Positions 21,300-34,172 of a stretch of 64,000 bases of DNA are shown one piece after another (the stretch's first letter is position 1; every line of letters starts with the position of its first letter). Position numbers and translations under genes: made by a program. This stretch comes from Aldrovandia affinis. Its lineage: Eukaryota; Chordata; Actinopteri; Notacanthiformes; Halosauridae. Below the pieces are notes generated by a model. That model was not told the DNA's origin. It saw only the letters and a list, made by a program, of their open reading frames with translations, and did no database searches. Where the stretch lies: assembly GCA_029706075.1 (NCBI GenBank), contig JAINUG010000055.1:5265839-5329838 (forward strand). Reading direction: 5' to 3'.

Positions 21300-22515
21300 A
21301 TGGCTGGGCTAATGAAATAATTTCGAGAAGAATTCAGGATGAAATACGGTAACAGATCCATCAGAGCACCACCGCGGCTCACCGCGGGCTATGTGAGGAC
21401 AAGTTCAATCGGATAGCGAACTTCAAAAGGACACGGGAGCAGGGGGAAAAAACATGATCAGTATTCACTGGGTATACCGTATCCCGATGTGACTCACCTA
21501 CACATGAACGGTAGCTGATGTTGTTCCGTCATCTTTGGTCCCACCCCCATGCCTTTGGGGAGGCCACCAACAAGCCACCAGAGATCTCCGACTGTGTCAG
21601 TTAACGTGACATGCTATGCATGTATGGACGTATGCTAACTAGCCCTACTTTTGCTTTAACAAAATAATAAACATCAGCGGCAAGATCACAGGCCTGTCTT
21701 TAACAAGTATCACATCGCTGGCAGAAGAGCACATTCTTAGTTTCGCTCACAGAATCATTGAAGATTCTACAATGTTCTATTTGGGACGTTCTCAGGAATC
21801 TGTGCCCTTTGTGCCTAACCATTTTAGGGAGAAAAAAACTTTAAATACTTTTGTTTCTGATCATTTCATTTGATAGGGGACTTGTTTAACTTTCAAGAAA
21901 ACACATATTCCCAGTTCAGGCATAAAGTCCCAATTATTATTATTAATATAAAAAAGTGCTACTTTATTTAAACCCTGTCACGGTAAACTTGGAATCTATA
22001 TAATTATGATTTGAATAGATAACTGAGTAAATTCTGGTAGAATCACAGTTTGTGTGTCCCTAGTAATAGATCTTCTAGACAATCTAGAGATAGATAGTCT
22101 TATATTTCTTATTACTGTCAGAATAATGCAAAACATCTGTCACATAACGGGGTTGAATGCAGTGTAATAGGGTTGAAAATGTTAATGAGGTTGAAGGGAC
22201 AATCTGTTTCAAAGTGGCATGGATTTATTTAATCAAACATTTTCAACATTGTTGAACATTGTTTCAAACATTTTTCCATGTAAAAACAAAATGGAAATTG
22301 AATTAAATTAACAGAATTTATTGAAACTGAAAGTGTCACAATGAACTGAAAACTGAACTGAAAACGAACTCTTTGTATTAGCTTGTATTTTAAATTTTAT
22401 GAACAGAGCAGACAATCAACATTCTGGAATTTTACTAGTATGTCATTAATCATTTCACACACACACACATACCCACCAAGGTTATTGTTATTCATTATGG
22501 GTAAGTAAAACACAA

Positions 22516-22557
<42 letters not shown>

Positions 22558-24330
22558 AACTGTTTCACTTGTACTGTTTCCTGATCTTATCTGATCTACA
22601 GTTTAACTGCTACCAGCATCTTATCCTAATCTTGAGGGCCCAGGTCTTATTAACCCAGCAGATTGGCTCTCCAGATTTTCTGGAATGATCCTCAAGGCAT
22701 ATTCCCTTTGCTTTTGGCATTTTTTTACCCCCTATCCACTTCTTACACCTCCATCTTTGAGCTCTCTCACTCAGGTTATCACGTTTCTTCTTCTTTTCTG
22801 CCTCAACATCTCTTTTCCATCTCTGATGTTCACTCCTGAGGTAGTTTCCTTCTTACTTCTTACTTGCCCTGAACTGTCTCTGCCTTTGTTCTGCTGTTTT
22901 TGCCATTCTTGCATGTAAAAACATGAATACAATATCATGACCTGCTCATCCTAGAAAGCATTTTTATATACTAAAGCTTGTCCATTTACAAAATCAATAG
23001 ATGCTTTTAATGGTCATTATCCCAGTGATTTCAATTTCATATGCAACAGGAGGAGAGGGACTGTATATTTACAGGCTTTTAAATTGCAGTTTCATAGTTT
23101 ATCGAGTTGACCCCTTGGCCCTTGTTACTATTGATTCTACACTTCCCCTTTAATAAGGTAGACATTATCATATTTACTGACAATTTATTTATTTTTACCC
23201 CTCAATTTTTTTTTAGAAGTGACCAATATTCAACCCTGTAACAACCATTCAACCCCATCACAATCAAAAATGTTATGGGGTTGAATGTTATGGGGTTGAA
23301 GGTTTTGTACAAAAATTGTTATAACTATCACTCTGTCAGGTGTATTTACGGAGGCCGCTCGGGTTGGACAATGGGATGTCCGCACATTGGACACAGCAAA
23401 CCGTAAACCATAGAATCGATCCTTAATATTTGCTACACATTCATTCCCAGCTGGATATGAGCATATAATACAGGAAGTATAATAAAAAAAAAATTTCATA
23501 CAGATATTACAGAAACGGACACCATATGGTAGCATCTAAAGAAACCCAGGCCCCATGTTTGTTGTTTTATGCATTATAACTTATGAAATGTTCAGTAAGG
23601 GGTGAGAGTGTAGCTGACATATTTTTTTTAACAGTTCACTATCGCCAGGCGCTGCAACCCTTCTCTTCAATGCAGAAAAGTCAAGCGGCCCATACCCCAC
23701 CCACTCGCGCTTTGGGGTGTCTGCTGAAACAAACTCGCACAAAGTGCTGGCCTCGATCCAGTCCGCCCACTGAGAAACATACAGGAAATGGCACGAAAAC
23801 GCACTCGGAGTGATGCTGAGCCAGGAGCTGTCAGCGAGGAGCAGAAAACGAAGAGAACATGAACACAGCGACCCAACACATATGGATCAAAAAATAATCT
23901 GCAATTCTGTTTTAAAACAAACAGGGGGAAAAAACAAGGTGGTAACGTCAGAAGATCATCAAATGTAAACTGAGTTTGCAACTATTGATTTATTTGTTTT
24001 AACCTATCCAATAGCCTACTACTGGAAAAATTATCATTGTTACAGTAGTATTCTGGATCGTCCTAAAAAAAAACCTTACCAGCAGAGTGGCGTAGTTCTG
24101 GCAGCAGCACATTCCAGAGAAAGATAAAAATTAGATCTAAAAACTGGCAGAACATTTTAAAAGGTTGCCAGTTACATCGCATATTTCATTTTTTAAATTT
24201 TCAATATGTTCACAAAGAATGTCATGTTAATTGGGGTACGCTTTGAGATTCTCAATGGAATATTACTCATATGACTGTAACAGCCAGCCCATAGTCTCCA
24301 TCTCATCCTCCACAAACTTTTCCTTCACAT
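21300..24330. other. Intergenic, mostly unassigned
   Basis: Contains a (CA)n tract at about 22523-22550. The motif ggggttgaa is repeated at 22150-22200 and near 23225-23300, possibly the two ends of a decayed element. No coding exon seen. Confidence 0.45.
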
Positions 24331-24339
24331 TGCCGGCAT

Positions 24340-24500
24340 AGCAACATTACATTACATTACATTACAGGCATTTGCCAGACGCTCTTATAATATATATATG
24401 CCATTTATAATCTTATCCAGAGTGACGTACAACAAAGTGTTAACCGTAGTCAGGAACAGTTTAGCTGAAAGCCACCCTAGCGGGAAGTACAGTTCCAAGT
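24340..24500 (-). repeat. SINE/L2 tail fragment
   Basis: Starts with (attac)n and reads ggcatttgccagacgctctt, then atccagagtgacgtac. A small AT-rich insertion (about 24388-24410) splits the tail. Confidence 0.6.
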
Positions 24501-25249
24501 ACAGTTCCACATTAAGTGGCATTATCCTGTCACGCTATGCCTCTAAAATGATCTTCCTTCACTAATCTCTGAAAATGTTTTAAGTTAATTCTGCAGTTCA
24601 ACTCTTGAACCATTTCTTAGTACAGGAATGTATTAATACATGTCATAAGTCATTATTTTGTACTGCCAGTGTTTGAATGAAAGAAAGAACTTGATGGTGT
24701 TGATTTCCTCCTTCAACAAAGGAGGCTCGGGAAAACGGGAAAAGGACAATACTCGTCCTTTGAAGAACTGGGAGAAAGAATTAATCTTTGATTAGCTATT
24801 TATTTTCATTTCACAACAACTATCTGTTACAAACTACAGAGTTTACGGCCCAAAATGGAAAATAATTGTATCAATGTGACATATTGTTGATTCAGTCTAA
24901 TGTGAAATGTGATCATGAATTGAAGGCCATTTTGGATTTGCTTTTTTGTTTCATTTTTTAATTTAGCTCTTTGTCATTTTGTTATTTTGTATCTTTTAGC
25001 ATTTTGTTCACTTTGACTGACTGGAGGAGTCCCCTTTCATACTAGCGCTGATTCCTGTCCAAACCTGTAGATGGCGCTACTGTGCTTGTACCTTCAGCCA
25101 CTCAATGACTTCCTGAATGACAGTTATTTTGCCCACAGTTCTTACAGCTGTCACATCAGCACAGAAAATCTGTTTTCTCCCTGTTCCCTTATATATATAT
25201 ATGCCATTTACTTTGCAGGGTTACAATAGGAATACAGTTCCTCTGTACA

Positions 25250-26440
25250 TCAATTTACATTGAACAATTTTGAAAATTTATTTTTGCTTCAAATAACTGA
25301 TGCTTTTATCCAAAGTGACTTACAAAAGTGCATAAATATGACTAGAGATCATCGCTAGAGCTGTCGCACATTCAGTCTAATCATTGTTGTTGCTGAAGTT
25401 CCTGTAATATAATGGGGAGAAAAAGGTTATGCCTTTATTTATGTACAGTGGGTAAAAAGTATTCACCCCATTTGGCATTTTTCACATTTTATTTTCTTAC
25501 TTCATAGAATCAAAATTAATTTAATTGGGATTTCTTGCCACTGATCAACACAAAATACACTGTAAAGTTAAATGTAAAAAAACAACTCTAAAGGTTTTTC
25601 TTAATGAATTAAAAATAAAAAGCAGACAATAATAAAATAATATTAGTAAAAATTATTATTTATACTATTACTACTTCTACCAACTTAATACTTGGTAGAA
25701 TCACCACTGCAATTACAGCTGTGAGTCTATTTGAGTCTCTACCAGCTTTGCACATCTGGACACTGCAATTTTCATCCATTCTTCATTACAAAATTGGTCA
25801 AGCTCCATCAGGTTGGATGGGGACTGATGGTGAACAGCAATTTTCAAATCTTAATAGGATGCCAAAGGGGGAGAATACTTTTTATAACCACTGTATTTTT
25901 AAACTTTTTTTATTGAGGTGCAGTTGCAAAAGGTGAGTTTCCAGTCTTTTCTGGAAGATGGCTGGAGATTCTTCCTTCTTCCTTCTTCCCGGCCATTCCT
26001 TAAACAAGGGACAAGGACAAGTGGGGCCACAAGCAGAGAGTGTACGGAGAGACGGGACAGTCAGCTTGCCAGAGGAGGCCAATCAGAGAGATCTGGATGG
26101 AGTGTAAGACGTGATCAGTGACTGAAGGTAGGAGGGAGCAATACCCCTTGTGGCGCAGTACACCAGCACTAAATACGAGTGCTGGTTTGAATACGAGCTG
26201 CAACCAGGAGCCAGTGTGGAGCGGTGAGGGGTGGAGTGACGTGTGTGAATTTGGGAAGGTTGAACACCAGATGTGTGGCTGCATTCTGGATAGGTTGCAG
26301 CGGGTTGATGGTACAGACCGGTAGTCCAGGTGTGTAATTACCAGGCCCTGGACGAGGGTGTCCATCCAGGTTGAGCAAGCAAGCAAGCAGAGATATGTGC
26401 TGGAACATGAGTGTCGGTCAATTTGAAACCTCATCATACA
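25250..26440 (-). mobile_element. L2-type LINE fragment with ORF2 C-terminal remnant, interrupted
   Basis: The tail lies at 25290-25330 (complement of gcttttatccaaagtgactt). The sequence up to 25440 aligns by eye with 12150-12300. On the minus strand 26330-26190 reads GLPVCTINPLQPIQNAATHL, then VFNLPKFTHVTP and PHWLLVAARI, the end of an L2-group reverse transcriptase. Stops and frameshifts abound. A Tc1-type MITE (25446-25893) is inserted in it. Confidence 0.55.
25446..25893. mobile_element. Tc1-type MITE
   Basis: The ends cagtgggtaaaaagtattc and gaatactttttataaccactg are near-inverted and bounded by TA. It is 448 bp with no transposase. Confidence 0.75.
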
Positions 26441-26771
26441 TCATCGGACATCAAAACAATTCAGTCACTCTCAACTTCAGTCACTAAAAAAATGTTCCGC
26501 CTTTTTTTAACACTAAAATTGTGAGCCTGTCCTGCATCTCGATTAGTGTGGTGAGAGAGACCAGCTCCTCTTGGTCTGAGGTTCACAGTGAAACTCAGAC
26601 AACATGGTGTGGATATCATATACAGGAGTGGCAATGAGAACGAGCTGACTGATCACACCACAGTTAGCATTGTGTTCCCTAGGGAGAGAGATACAAAGTC
26701 TAAGACATGCCTGATAAAAGCATTGCCGTTTGTTCTAACTTATATTTAACTGTGATAAAAATAAATGGTGG

Positions 26772-26846
26772 TTCTGTGTGGCTCAGTAGGTAGAACATGG
26801 CACTGACAACACTTAGGTTGTGGGTTCAATTCCCATTGCAACCACA
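26772..26846 (+). repeat. SINE family A head, truncated
   Basis: A tRNA-like head (gtgtggctcagtaggtagaa ... gggttcaattccc) stops at the left end of a Tc1-like element, so the tail is lost. Confidence 0.75.
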
Positions 26847-26848
26847 TA

Positions 26849-27391
26849 CACTCAGTGGCCACTTTATTATGTACACCTGTACAACTGCTCGTTAATGCAA
26901 TTATCTAATTAGCCAATCATGTGGCAGCAATTAAATGCATAAAAGCATGCATGCATGGTCAAGAGGTTCAGTTGTTACAACAGTGGTATGCAGAAGAGCA
27001 TCTCTGAACATGGCGAACCTTAAAGTGGATGGGCTACAGCAGCAGAAGACCACACCGGGTTCCACTCCTGCCAGCTAAGAAGAGGAAAGTGAGGCTACAG
27101 TGGGCACAGGCTCACCAAAATTGGACAGTTGAAGACTGTCGCCTGGTCTGACGAATCTCGATTTCTGCTGAGACATGCTGATGGTAGGGTCAGAATTTGA
27201 TGTAAATCCATGCATCCATCCTGCCTTGTGTCAACGGTTAAGGCTGGTGGTGGTGGCGTGATGGTGTGGGGAATGTTTTCTTGGCACACATTAGGCCCCT
27301 TAATACCAATTGAGCATCATTTAAATGCCACAGCCTACCTGATATTGTTGCTGACCATGTGCATCCCTTTATGGCCACAGTCTACCCACCA
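26849..27391 (+). mobile_element. Tc1-like element, left part, decayed
   Basis: Begins cactcagtggccactttatt after TA. The interior carries short pieces of transposase-like coding in several frames (ending near [20 protein letters not shown]). There is no right end; it runs into another Tc1 fragment. Confidence 0.6.
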
Positions 27392-28182
27392 AGTAATGGG
27401 TTAACAACTTACAGCTGTCCTGCAGCAATGGAAGTAAATTTAGCCTTGAAAGTTGATGCAAACAATTCCTACAGGTATCCCAACTTTTGTTGATTACTTA
27501 CAAACCCTCTGTCTGTATAAAAGCAGTGTTGGAACAGACTGTGTTACTACACCCTCTGAAGCATTATTTGGACAATATTGCACTGCAGGAAGTATATTGC
27601 TATGATAATGGCGAGAAAAAGAAAATTAACAAAGGAAGACAGACCATTATAACCCTTAAAAGTGTACGTCTTTCCTTTAGAGAAATTGCAAAGAAGGCCA
27701 AGGTGTCAGTGAATACAGTTTCCTACACCATCAAAAGGCACTTGGAAACTGGAGGAAACTGACAGAAAGAGGTCTGGCAGACCCAAAGCCACAACAAAAT
27801 CAGAAGACAAGTTTCTGAGAGTCAACAGCTTGCGTGATAGGTGGCTCACAGGACAACAGCTTCAAGCACAGCTTAACACTGGTCGAAGTAAGGAAGTCTC
27901 AGTTTCAACTGTGAAGAGAAGACTTCGAGCTGCAGGTTTGACAGGTCAAGTGGCAGTAAGAAAGCCATTGCTAACATGGTAAAATAAGAAAAAGAGGCTT
28001 GCTTGGGCCATGAAGCACCGCCAGTGGATTAGAATTTTAAATCTAATCGATTTCATTATTTATTTTTATCTCCAATTGTTTATTTGTTCTATGCTTTAAT
28101 TTCAGAGTACATTGAAACATTAAACTGCGTAAATTTCAATAAAAAATGGGAAAATGGAGGTGTTCTAAAACTTTTGATAGTG
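27392..28182 (+). mobile_element. Tc1-like element, 5'-truncated and internally deleted
   Basis: Matches 48028-49294 by eye. It contains the HTH DNA-binding region ([20 protein letters not shown]), then a deletion that removes the catalytic core, then the right end cttttgatagtg before TA at 28183. Confidence 0.75.
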
Positions 28183-28592
28183 TATTTCCAAGTGTTACTC
28201 CGTGAGAAGTTCCGTCCCCTTATAAAAACATGAGAAAGAGTCAACTAATATCAGCTGCGATTCAGACCCTATGTTGTAGCTACCTTGTACATTCTACCGT
28301 AGGAAGCAGCCACACCCAGTCATCCACCTCATCCTTATTATCATTCACATCATCGACTCTATAAAGCAGTTTTGATTGGTTTACAGAGACAGCGCCTTAT
28401 GGCTGTTTCCTAACCACCCTGCCTACTCAACACAAGCAGTGACTTTTGGTAGGAGCAGTTACATGACGTAAGAACTGTATCGATTGTCTTCTTACTTCTT
28501 ATTCCATCGTTTTAGTCACGGTTGAAAATAATGTTTGTTTCCACTTTAAAGAGAGGCAGAGTCCAGAATTATCTTCGGCGCACATTGTCCTT

Positions 28593-28770
28593 CTCTGTGG
28601 CTTAGTTGGTAGAGCACAGCGTTGGCAACGCTTAGGTTGTGGTTCAATCCCCACTGGGGCCACATATACTGAAAAAAAAATGTACGCAAAAAAATGTAAA
28701 AATTTAGGCTATGCATTCACTATTGTAAGTCGCTTTGGATAAAAGCGTCTGCTAAATGGTGTATATTATA
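28593..28770 (+). repeat. tRNA-derived SINE, family A
   Basis: Head with box A (tggcttagttggtagagcac), box B (ggttcaatcccc), an A-rich linker, then the L2-type tail gtaagtcgctttggataaaa and an AT repeat. Confidence 0.85.
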
Positions 28771-29159
28771 TTATATTATTGTCCCGTGTTGCCACACTCA
28801 TTTGTTAGAACTGTTCTTCATTCCGTTTTTGGCCACAGGAAATAAGAAACAGCAAAAAATATAATGGCAATATAATAAGAGTTGATTTTTAACAAATGTA
28901 TTCAGCTTATTGATACAATAGATTTATGGGCATATTCGGTGGTTGACTGGAGCGTATCGGACAGAGTTTGTTGTGGAAAAATAGCAAAATTGCATTCCGG
29001 TACATAAAAGGGAACGGGGGACATCTGACATCACCTGGCAATGTTACCAAAACAGTAGCTGCTGTCTGGGGATCTGCAGATTCCAAATGGCTGCGCAACA
29101 GAAATGAACAATACAAATTAGTCAGCTGTCTTTTCAAAAAAAAAAAAAATCATAAATAA

Positions 29160-29620
29160 ATAACGCCGCCGAAGAGAAGCGTCACAACACGCCGCAGCGA
29201 TGGAGGGACCTCGCGCTGTTTCTCTCGCTCCCTGCTTGAAGTCGCGCGCCGCAGACAGCTGGGCCGTTTGCGCGCGCTTACCCCACCAATGATTACCTAA
29301 CGCCGTCAAGCAACTCGGCATGCTCGCGATCCCACAGGCAGGTTATAAATAAAACAAATGCCTGGAGTGGGAAAACGGTTGAAACTGTCACTGCCCACAT
29401 GGCCCGCTCGCACAGAGAGGGGCAGGTTTCAGCTTGTTTTATAGTTGACTGGCTCCGGGCCCGGACACAGATAATTGCTAGTTCTGTGTTAAGACTCGGA
29501 GGGGCACGCAGAACATTGGCCTTTCCCGATCGCGCGGACTTTCTGCAGTGGTGGGTCTCTGCTGGGAGCATTTGCTTCAATCGCTCGCACAATGCAAGCG
29601 TGTCAAAATATTCAGCAGTG
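29160..29620. promoter_or_regulatory. CpG-rich patch, possible promoter of an unidentified transcript
   Basis: 29160-29290 is dense in CpG (cgccgccg, gtcgcgcgccgc, gcgcgcgctta), and CpGs continue to 29620. The surroundings are AT-rich. A 30-codon frame starts at the ATG at 29200, but I recognise nothing in it. On the minus strand GGG|GTAAGC could be a splice donor near 29280. Confidence 0.35.
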
Positions 29621-30096
29621 CACTAAAATACGTGTAATACGAATTCATATAGCACACAGGATATCCAATGAGCATTAAAATTAACAACACAATTAATCCG
29701 GTAGAGTTCGTCAGAGTATATCCATATATGCTATGACATAGGCTACTGTGTACCGATCCATTTTGAGGTCCAGCACAATTTAGAGATCAATTTACAAGTC
29801 AAACATTTTCTGTCCATTGCATTAGGGCTAAAAAAATAAGCAAAAGGCTTCAATGAATTCTGATACTTTCTTTATTCCTGATGATAAAACATTTTCCTTT
29901 TTAAGGTTTCATTGATTGATTGTGAGGGAAGTATTTCGCTCAAAGAGAAAGGACAGCGTATTGTGGCCTGTAACCGTGCTGTAATGATCAGCCTAAAATA
30001 GAGCACCGGAAGCAAGGGGCATTGCTTCCACAGGTGCTATTTTTAACCACAAAAATAGGAAAAGAACAGCACTCTCAAATAGGAATAAACCATTTA

Positions 30097-31515
30097 CAGT
30101 GACACTTGAAAGTTTGTGAAATTTGTGGGGTGGTAATTATTTTCATATATTATAGAAAAAAACATATCTTTAACAAAGATATCCCAAATAAAGGACACAC
30201 ACAAATAAATATGATATATTTCCATTGGTAATGTAACAAAACTGGTTTATTTAACAAAAGGTCAGATATGCTTGTGTGCAAAAATATGTGAACCTCTTCA
30301 ATCAATAACTTGTGGCATCTCCTTTAGCAGCGATGATTTGAAGCAAATGTCTCCTATAGCCACTGATCAGACTCTGGCATATTCTCTGAGTAATTCTCAC
30401 CCATTCCTCCCAGCCAATTCCTTGAGGTTTGAGGGCTGTCTGGCATGAACAGCCCACTTCAGGTCCTGCCACAGCATTTCGATTGGATTTAGGTCAGGAC
30501 TTTGACTTGGCCAATCCAAAACACAAAAAATGATTATTTCTCCTGAGACGTTCTCTGGTACATTTGCTTGAATGCTTTGGATCTTTGTCTTGTTGGAACA
30601 CCCACTTTCAGCCAAGTTTTAGCTCTCAGACTGATGGCCTGACATTCTGCTCAATAATTCTCTGATATCCCTCAGAATTCATGGTTCCCTTAATGATGTC
30701 GAGTCGTCCAGGCCCAGAGGAAGAAAAGCAGCTCCAGATCATGACACTCCCACCACCATGCTTGATCGTAGGGATAAGATTATTTTGGTGGGGGGCAGTG
30801 TTGGGTTTTCGCCAGACATGGCATTTTTGATTGTGACCAAAAAGGTAGATTTTGGACTCATCCGTCCAGAGAACAGGGGCCATATGTACAAAGATTCTAA
30901 GAGTAGGAGTGCTAATCTAGGATCAGGTTTCCCCTGTCCATATCCTAATCATATCTATTATGAACTAAAAGGCTAAACTGATCCTAGATCAGCACTCCTG
31001 CTCTTATAATCTTTGTACATATGGCCATAGACTTCCCGAAACCTTCAGGTTTTTCCAGGTGGTCTCTGGCAAACTTAAGATGGGCAGCTTTGTTCTTTTT
31101 AGGCAGCAGAGGCTTCTTCCTGGCTACCCTTGAATGGCAGTTATATTCAGCGTTCTTCTCATTGTTCATGGATGCACAATGACATCAGGTGTAGCGAGGG
31201 AGGCTTGTAGATCCCTGGATGTTATTCTTAGGTTGCTTTTACTTGATCTATTATTTTTCTTGTGGCTCTTGGTGATATTTCAGAAGGACACGCACTTCTA
31301 GGCAGAGTCGCTTATTTTTGCACCTTCACAAATTCTTTTTTCCATATTTTAACTCTACTATATGCACAATGTCCTCTAAAAATGTATGGAATTGGTAAAT
31401 ATAGACCCTTTTTACAGTTAAGAAAAGACTGGTTCTGATTAAATAAGGATTTTGTGGCAAAAACTCTAGATATCTATGATTGCACAAGAGGTTCATAAAC
31501 TTTCAAGCATCACTG
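30097..31515 (-). mobile_element. Tc1-like element, near full length, broken and carrying a MITE
   Basis: The ends cagtgacacttgaaagtttg and aaactttcaagcatcactg are bounded by TA. The minus strand encodes, in order, an HLKFARDHLEKPEGF piece (31100-31030), VLWTDESKIYLFGHNQK with [20 protein letters not shown] (30880-30630), and [20 protein letters not shown] (30530-30430). Frameshifts and stops break the frame. A MITE at 30878-31026 splits the region before VLWTDES. Confidence 0.88.
30878..31026. mobile_element. MITE with long inverted arms, nested in Tc1 transposase
   Basis: About 149 bp. The arms, ggccatatgtacaaagattc with aggagtgctaatctaggatc on the left and their complements on the right, pair over roughly 48 bp. 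The ctgatcctagatcagcactc core resembles a widespread fish MITE. It interrupts the host transposase coding strand. Confidence 0.85.
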
Positions 31516-31619
31516 TACATAGACGCGTTCCTGCAGTCAGCTTTCCTCAGCACTCAGTCCATTATTTCAGATAAATGTAAAAGATTTATTCCTATTTGAG
31601 AGTGCTGTCATTTTCTTTT

Positions 31620-32870
31620 CTTATTTATTTATTTCTTTGCTAGGACTCAGCACCCACATTAGTCTTATATATTTTGAGTTGAGGATGTTTACCATATATA
31701 ATGGATGTTTTTGCTATTATTAACCACACATTGAGCTCAACCACACACACTCAATTTTCAAACTTACAGGTGAAAATACTTTAAGCTATGAACTTTTGGC
31801 TCATACTTTTAAATAGCCACTGTGCCATGTCACGCAACTACACTATAATTACTGTATTAATCCTTAAGCAGTATAGATATTTGGAACAGTTATTTTCAGG
31901 AGAGGTCAAAACTTTGTTCTGTCTTCAGGAGTCCATCTAAAGATAAAAGCAGTTACAGGCGTATAGATAACATGTTAAGAAAATCGATTTTTTTAAATAT
32001 GAAATAAAGATTTTAATGATTTTTTATATTATATTTAAAAAAAATTCTGCTTTGGGGGAAGGGGGGAGCGCAGAATATTGGGATGAGTGAACTGGACGGG
32101 GAAATAAATATTTACTTTTAAGTTATTAATATGTTTTGTTTAGGTACATTTACATAGTGCAACAGCATAGTGAAGCATTTCAAAAACCATGAGAAAGGTC
32201 TTGGAGAAGATTATGTCATACTATGAAAAGGCAAAAGTATTGTACAATACAATTGGTGTTGGTTGCACCTGTTCACTAAGAGCAAGGCTTTGATTTATAT
32301 TTTATGCAGAAGCCCAGAGTGAGGAGTTCAAGGTCTTGCTGGAAAGAAGAAGATATCCTGCAGGTAATTCAGTCTTGTGAGGGAACACGCCACCTTCTGA
32401 TGATCAATGGATAGCCTATGAGGATATAACTCTAACATACGTGTCAAACATCTAATGAGACCTTCCAGTTGTGTGCGTGTGTGTGCGTGTTTGTGGCTGA
32501 CTGAAATTTGAGTCCCCTTAGCCAGCCACAATGGTGCCGTCTGGACTTTCTAATGCAGCATTCTTGAGAGTCCAGCTGATTGGTTTGCTGAGGTCACCGT
32601 TTGCTGAGGTCATTGTTTACGCATTGTGTTTTATGACACTCAAAATAAGATTCATATTCAGTGATTAGATATTATTGCACCTGACCTGACACCACCTCAC
32701 CTGCATGTGCTCGTCAGGTGTCCTCTGTAAGAGGATTGGGGGGTGGTGGTTTGGGGACCTCCATCTTCTCACTGTCAAACGTAAGGCCATCACTGAAGGA
32801 GAGCAGGTAGTGAGGTAGTGAGCACTGTGTGGCACATATTCCACCACACACCTCTACCTGAGGGTCGACT
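31620..32870. other. Intergenic, nothing recognised
   Basis: AT-rich sequence without coding support. Confidence 0.5.
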
Positions 32871-32878
32871 ACTGGAGG

Positions 32879-34172
32879 CAGGGGCGTAGCACACAATTCT
32901 GGGCCCTATACATATGCAGTCTTGTGGGCCCCCTTCCCCTCTTGATCCATGACTCTCACGCATCTTTAGAATTTTTTTTCATTGAATCAACAACTATACA
33001 CATGAATCTGTAGTGGTTATTAGGGTAATCGCTAATGAACTGCTTATACCACATTTAAACAAATAATTAGTAAGATTAGTAAGATTCTCTGGCCATAGTC
33101 CTGGGTCCTCTGGCAAATACCCTTCTGCATTCCCCTCACTTTTTTCCACTTCCTCCTCTGTCTTCTCCTCATCCTTCTCACTACCCTCAGAGCAACCTTC
33201 ATTTTCCTTGCTCTCTTCACCTCCATCATCCTCTTCACTAGTCCTACTGCTACTCTCTGCCTCTGCTACAAGGACAGGCCCCTCTACAAGCATGAGGCAT
33301 ACAGGATTGATATTAGCCTCTTAACCTGCTTATAATATACAATGAAACAGGCTACAGGCTAGATTCTGCTTAATTTACCAGCTAGCTAGCTAACTATCAT
33401 AATGTAGCTAGCTACGTTAGCTTGTCTTGTTATAAAACTGGATCAAATGAGTTTTCAAAAACAACGTTTCAATGCATTTCACCATCACCAGTAGTATGTT
33501 TGCCTGCATTTGCGATTGCTTTCAGCCAGTAGCGAGAGTGAAACTGAAATGAGATTAATCGCATTTTAAAAAAGAATGCGTTATCCATTTGAAATTAATC
33601 GCATGCGTTAACGTGTTAACGTTGACAGCCCTAGTTCAATCGAAACAACGCATCGATATTATCTTAAACCACTCTTAAACAGTGTTAGCAAGTTGCTTAC
33701 CTTTCTTTTGAAAGAAATTAGTGAGCAGTTGTTTTCCCTCAGTTTGCCTTTTTTCTCTTTTTTTCTTTTTGATACCCCGACTTCACTTTCTTCTGGAAAG
33801 ACATGATTGACTGAAACTTGCGGGCTCCAGCATCAGCACCAGTCAGCGTGATTAGCCGTGTTTGGCGACGAATCTTAGTGTAGGTATGTTACAAAAATTT
33901 GAGATGTTATAAATCTAGCCCGAAACTTATCCAGATAGAGCATGAAAATACCTTTAATTTGATACCTTATTCACTCTCATATCTTAAGTTTTAAGGAAGT
34001 TATGGTAATTTTTACACACGGAAATGTGCATATTGACCCCTATTGTTTTTAGCAGAGCAGAGATAGCAGAGAAATGTTTTTTTTTTTCTTCATTCCAGGC
34101 TTTTCAAGGGCCCTCCCCCACTTGGGGCCCTAGGTAGTCAGTTCCCCTTTTCCCCCCGCTACGACGCCCCTG
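32879..34172 (-). mobile_element. hAT element with perfect 8-bp target duplication
   Basis: Left end CAGGGGCGTAGC; right end, as complement, CAGGGGCGTCGTAGC. The 8 bp actggagg is present directly outside both ends (32871-32878 and 34173-34180). The minus strand at 33290-33050 encodes an acidic stretch followed by EDPGLWPENLTNLTNYL, resembling the N-terminal region of hAT/ZMYM-type transposases. The rest is non-coding. A fragment near 33540-33635 (cgttaacgttgacagcccta at its edge) looks like the end of another element nested inside. Confidence 0.8.

Larger units (their letters stand above)
30056..31614. repeat. Short inverted repeat flanking a Tc1 insertion
   Basis: Left arm 30056-30090 (agcactctcaaataggaata) and right arm 31578-31614 (its complement, tattcctatttgagagtgct) surround the Tc1 element and about 60 bp of other DNA. 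They are probably the arms of an older palindromic element. Confidence 0.6.

Noticed and set aside
32994-33293. Acidic 99-aa open frame as a host gene
   Set aside because: It lies within a hAT element and ends in hAT-like residues, so it is a transposon remnant.
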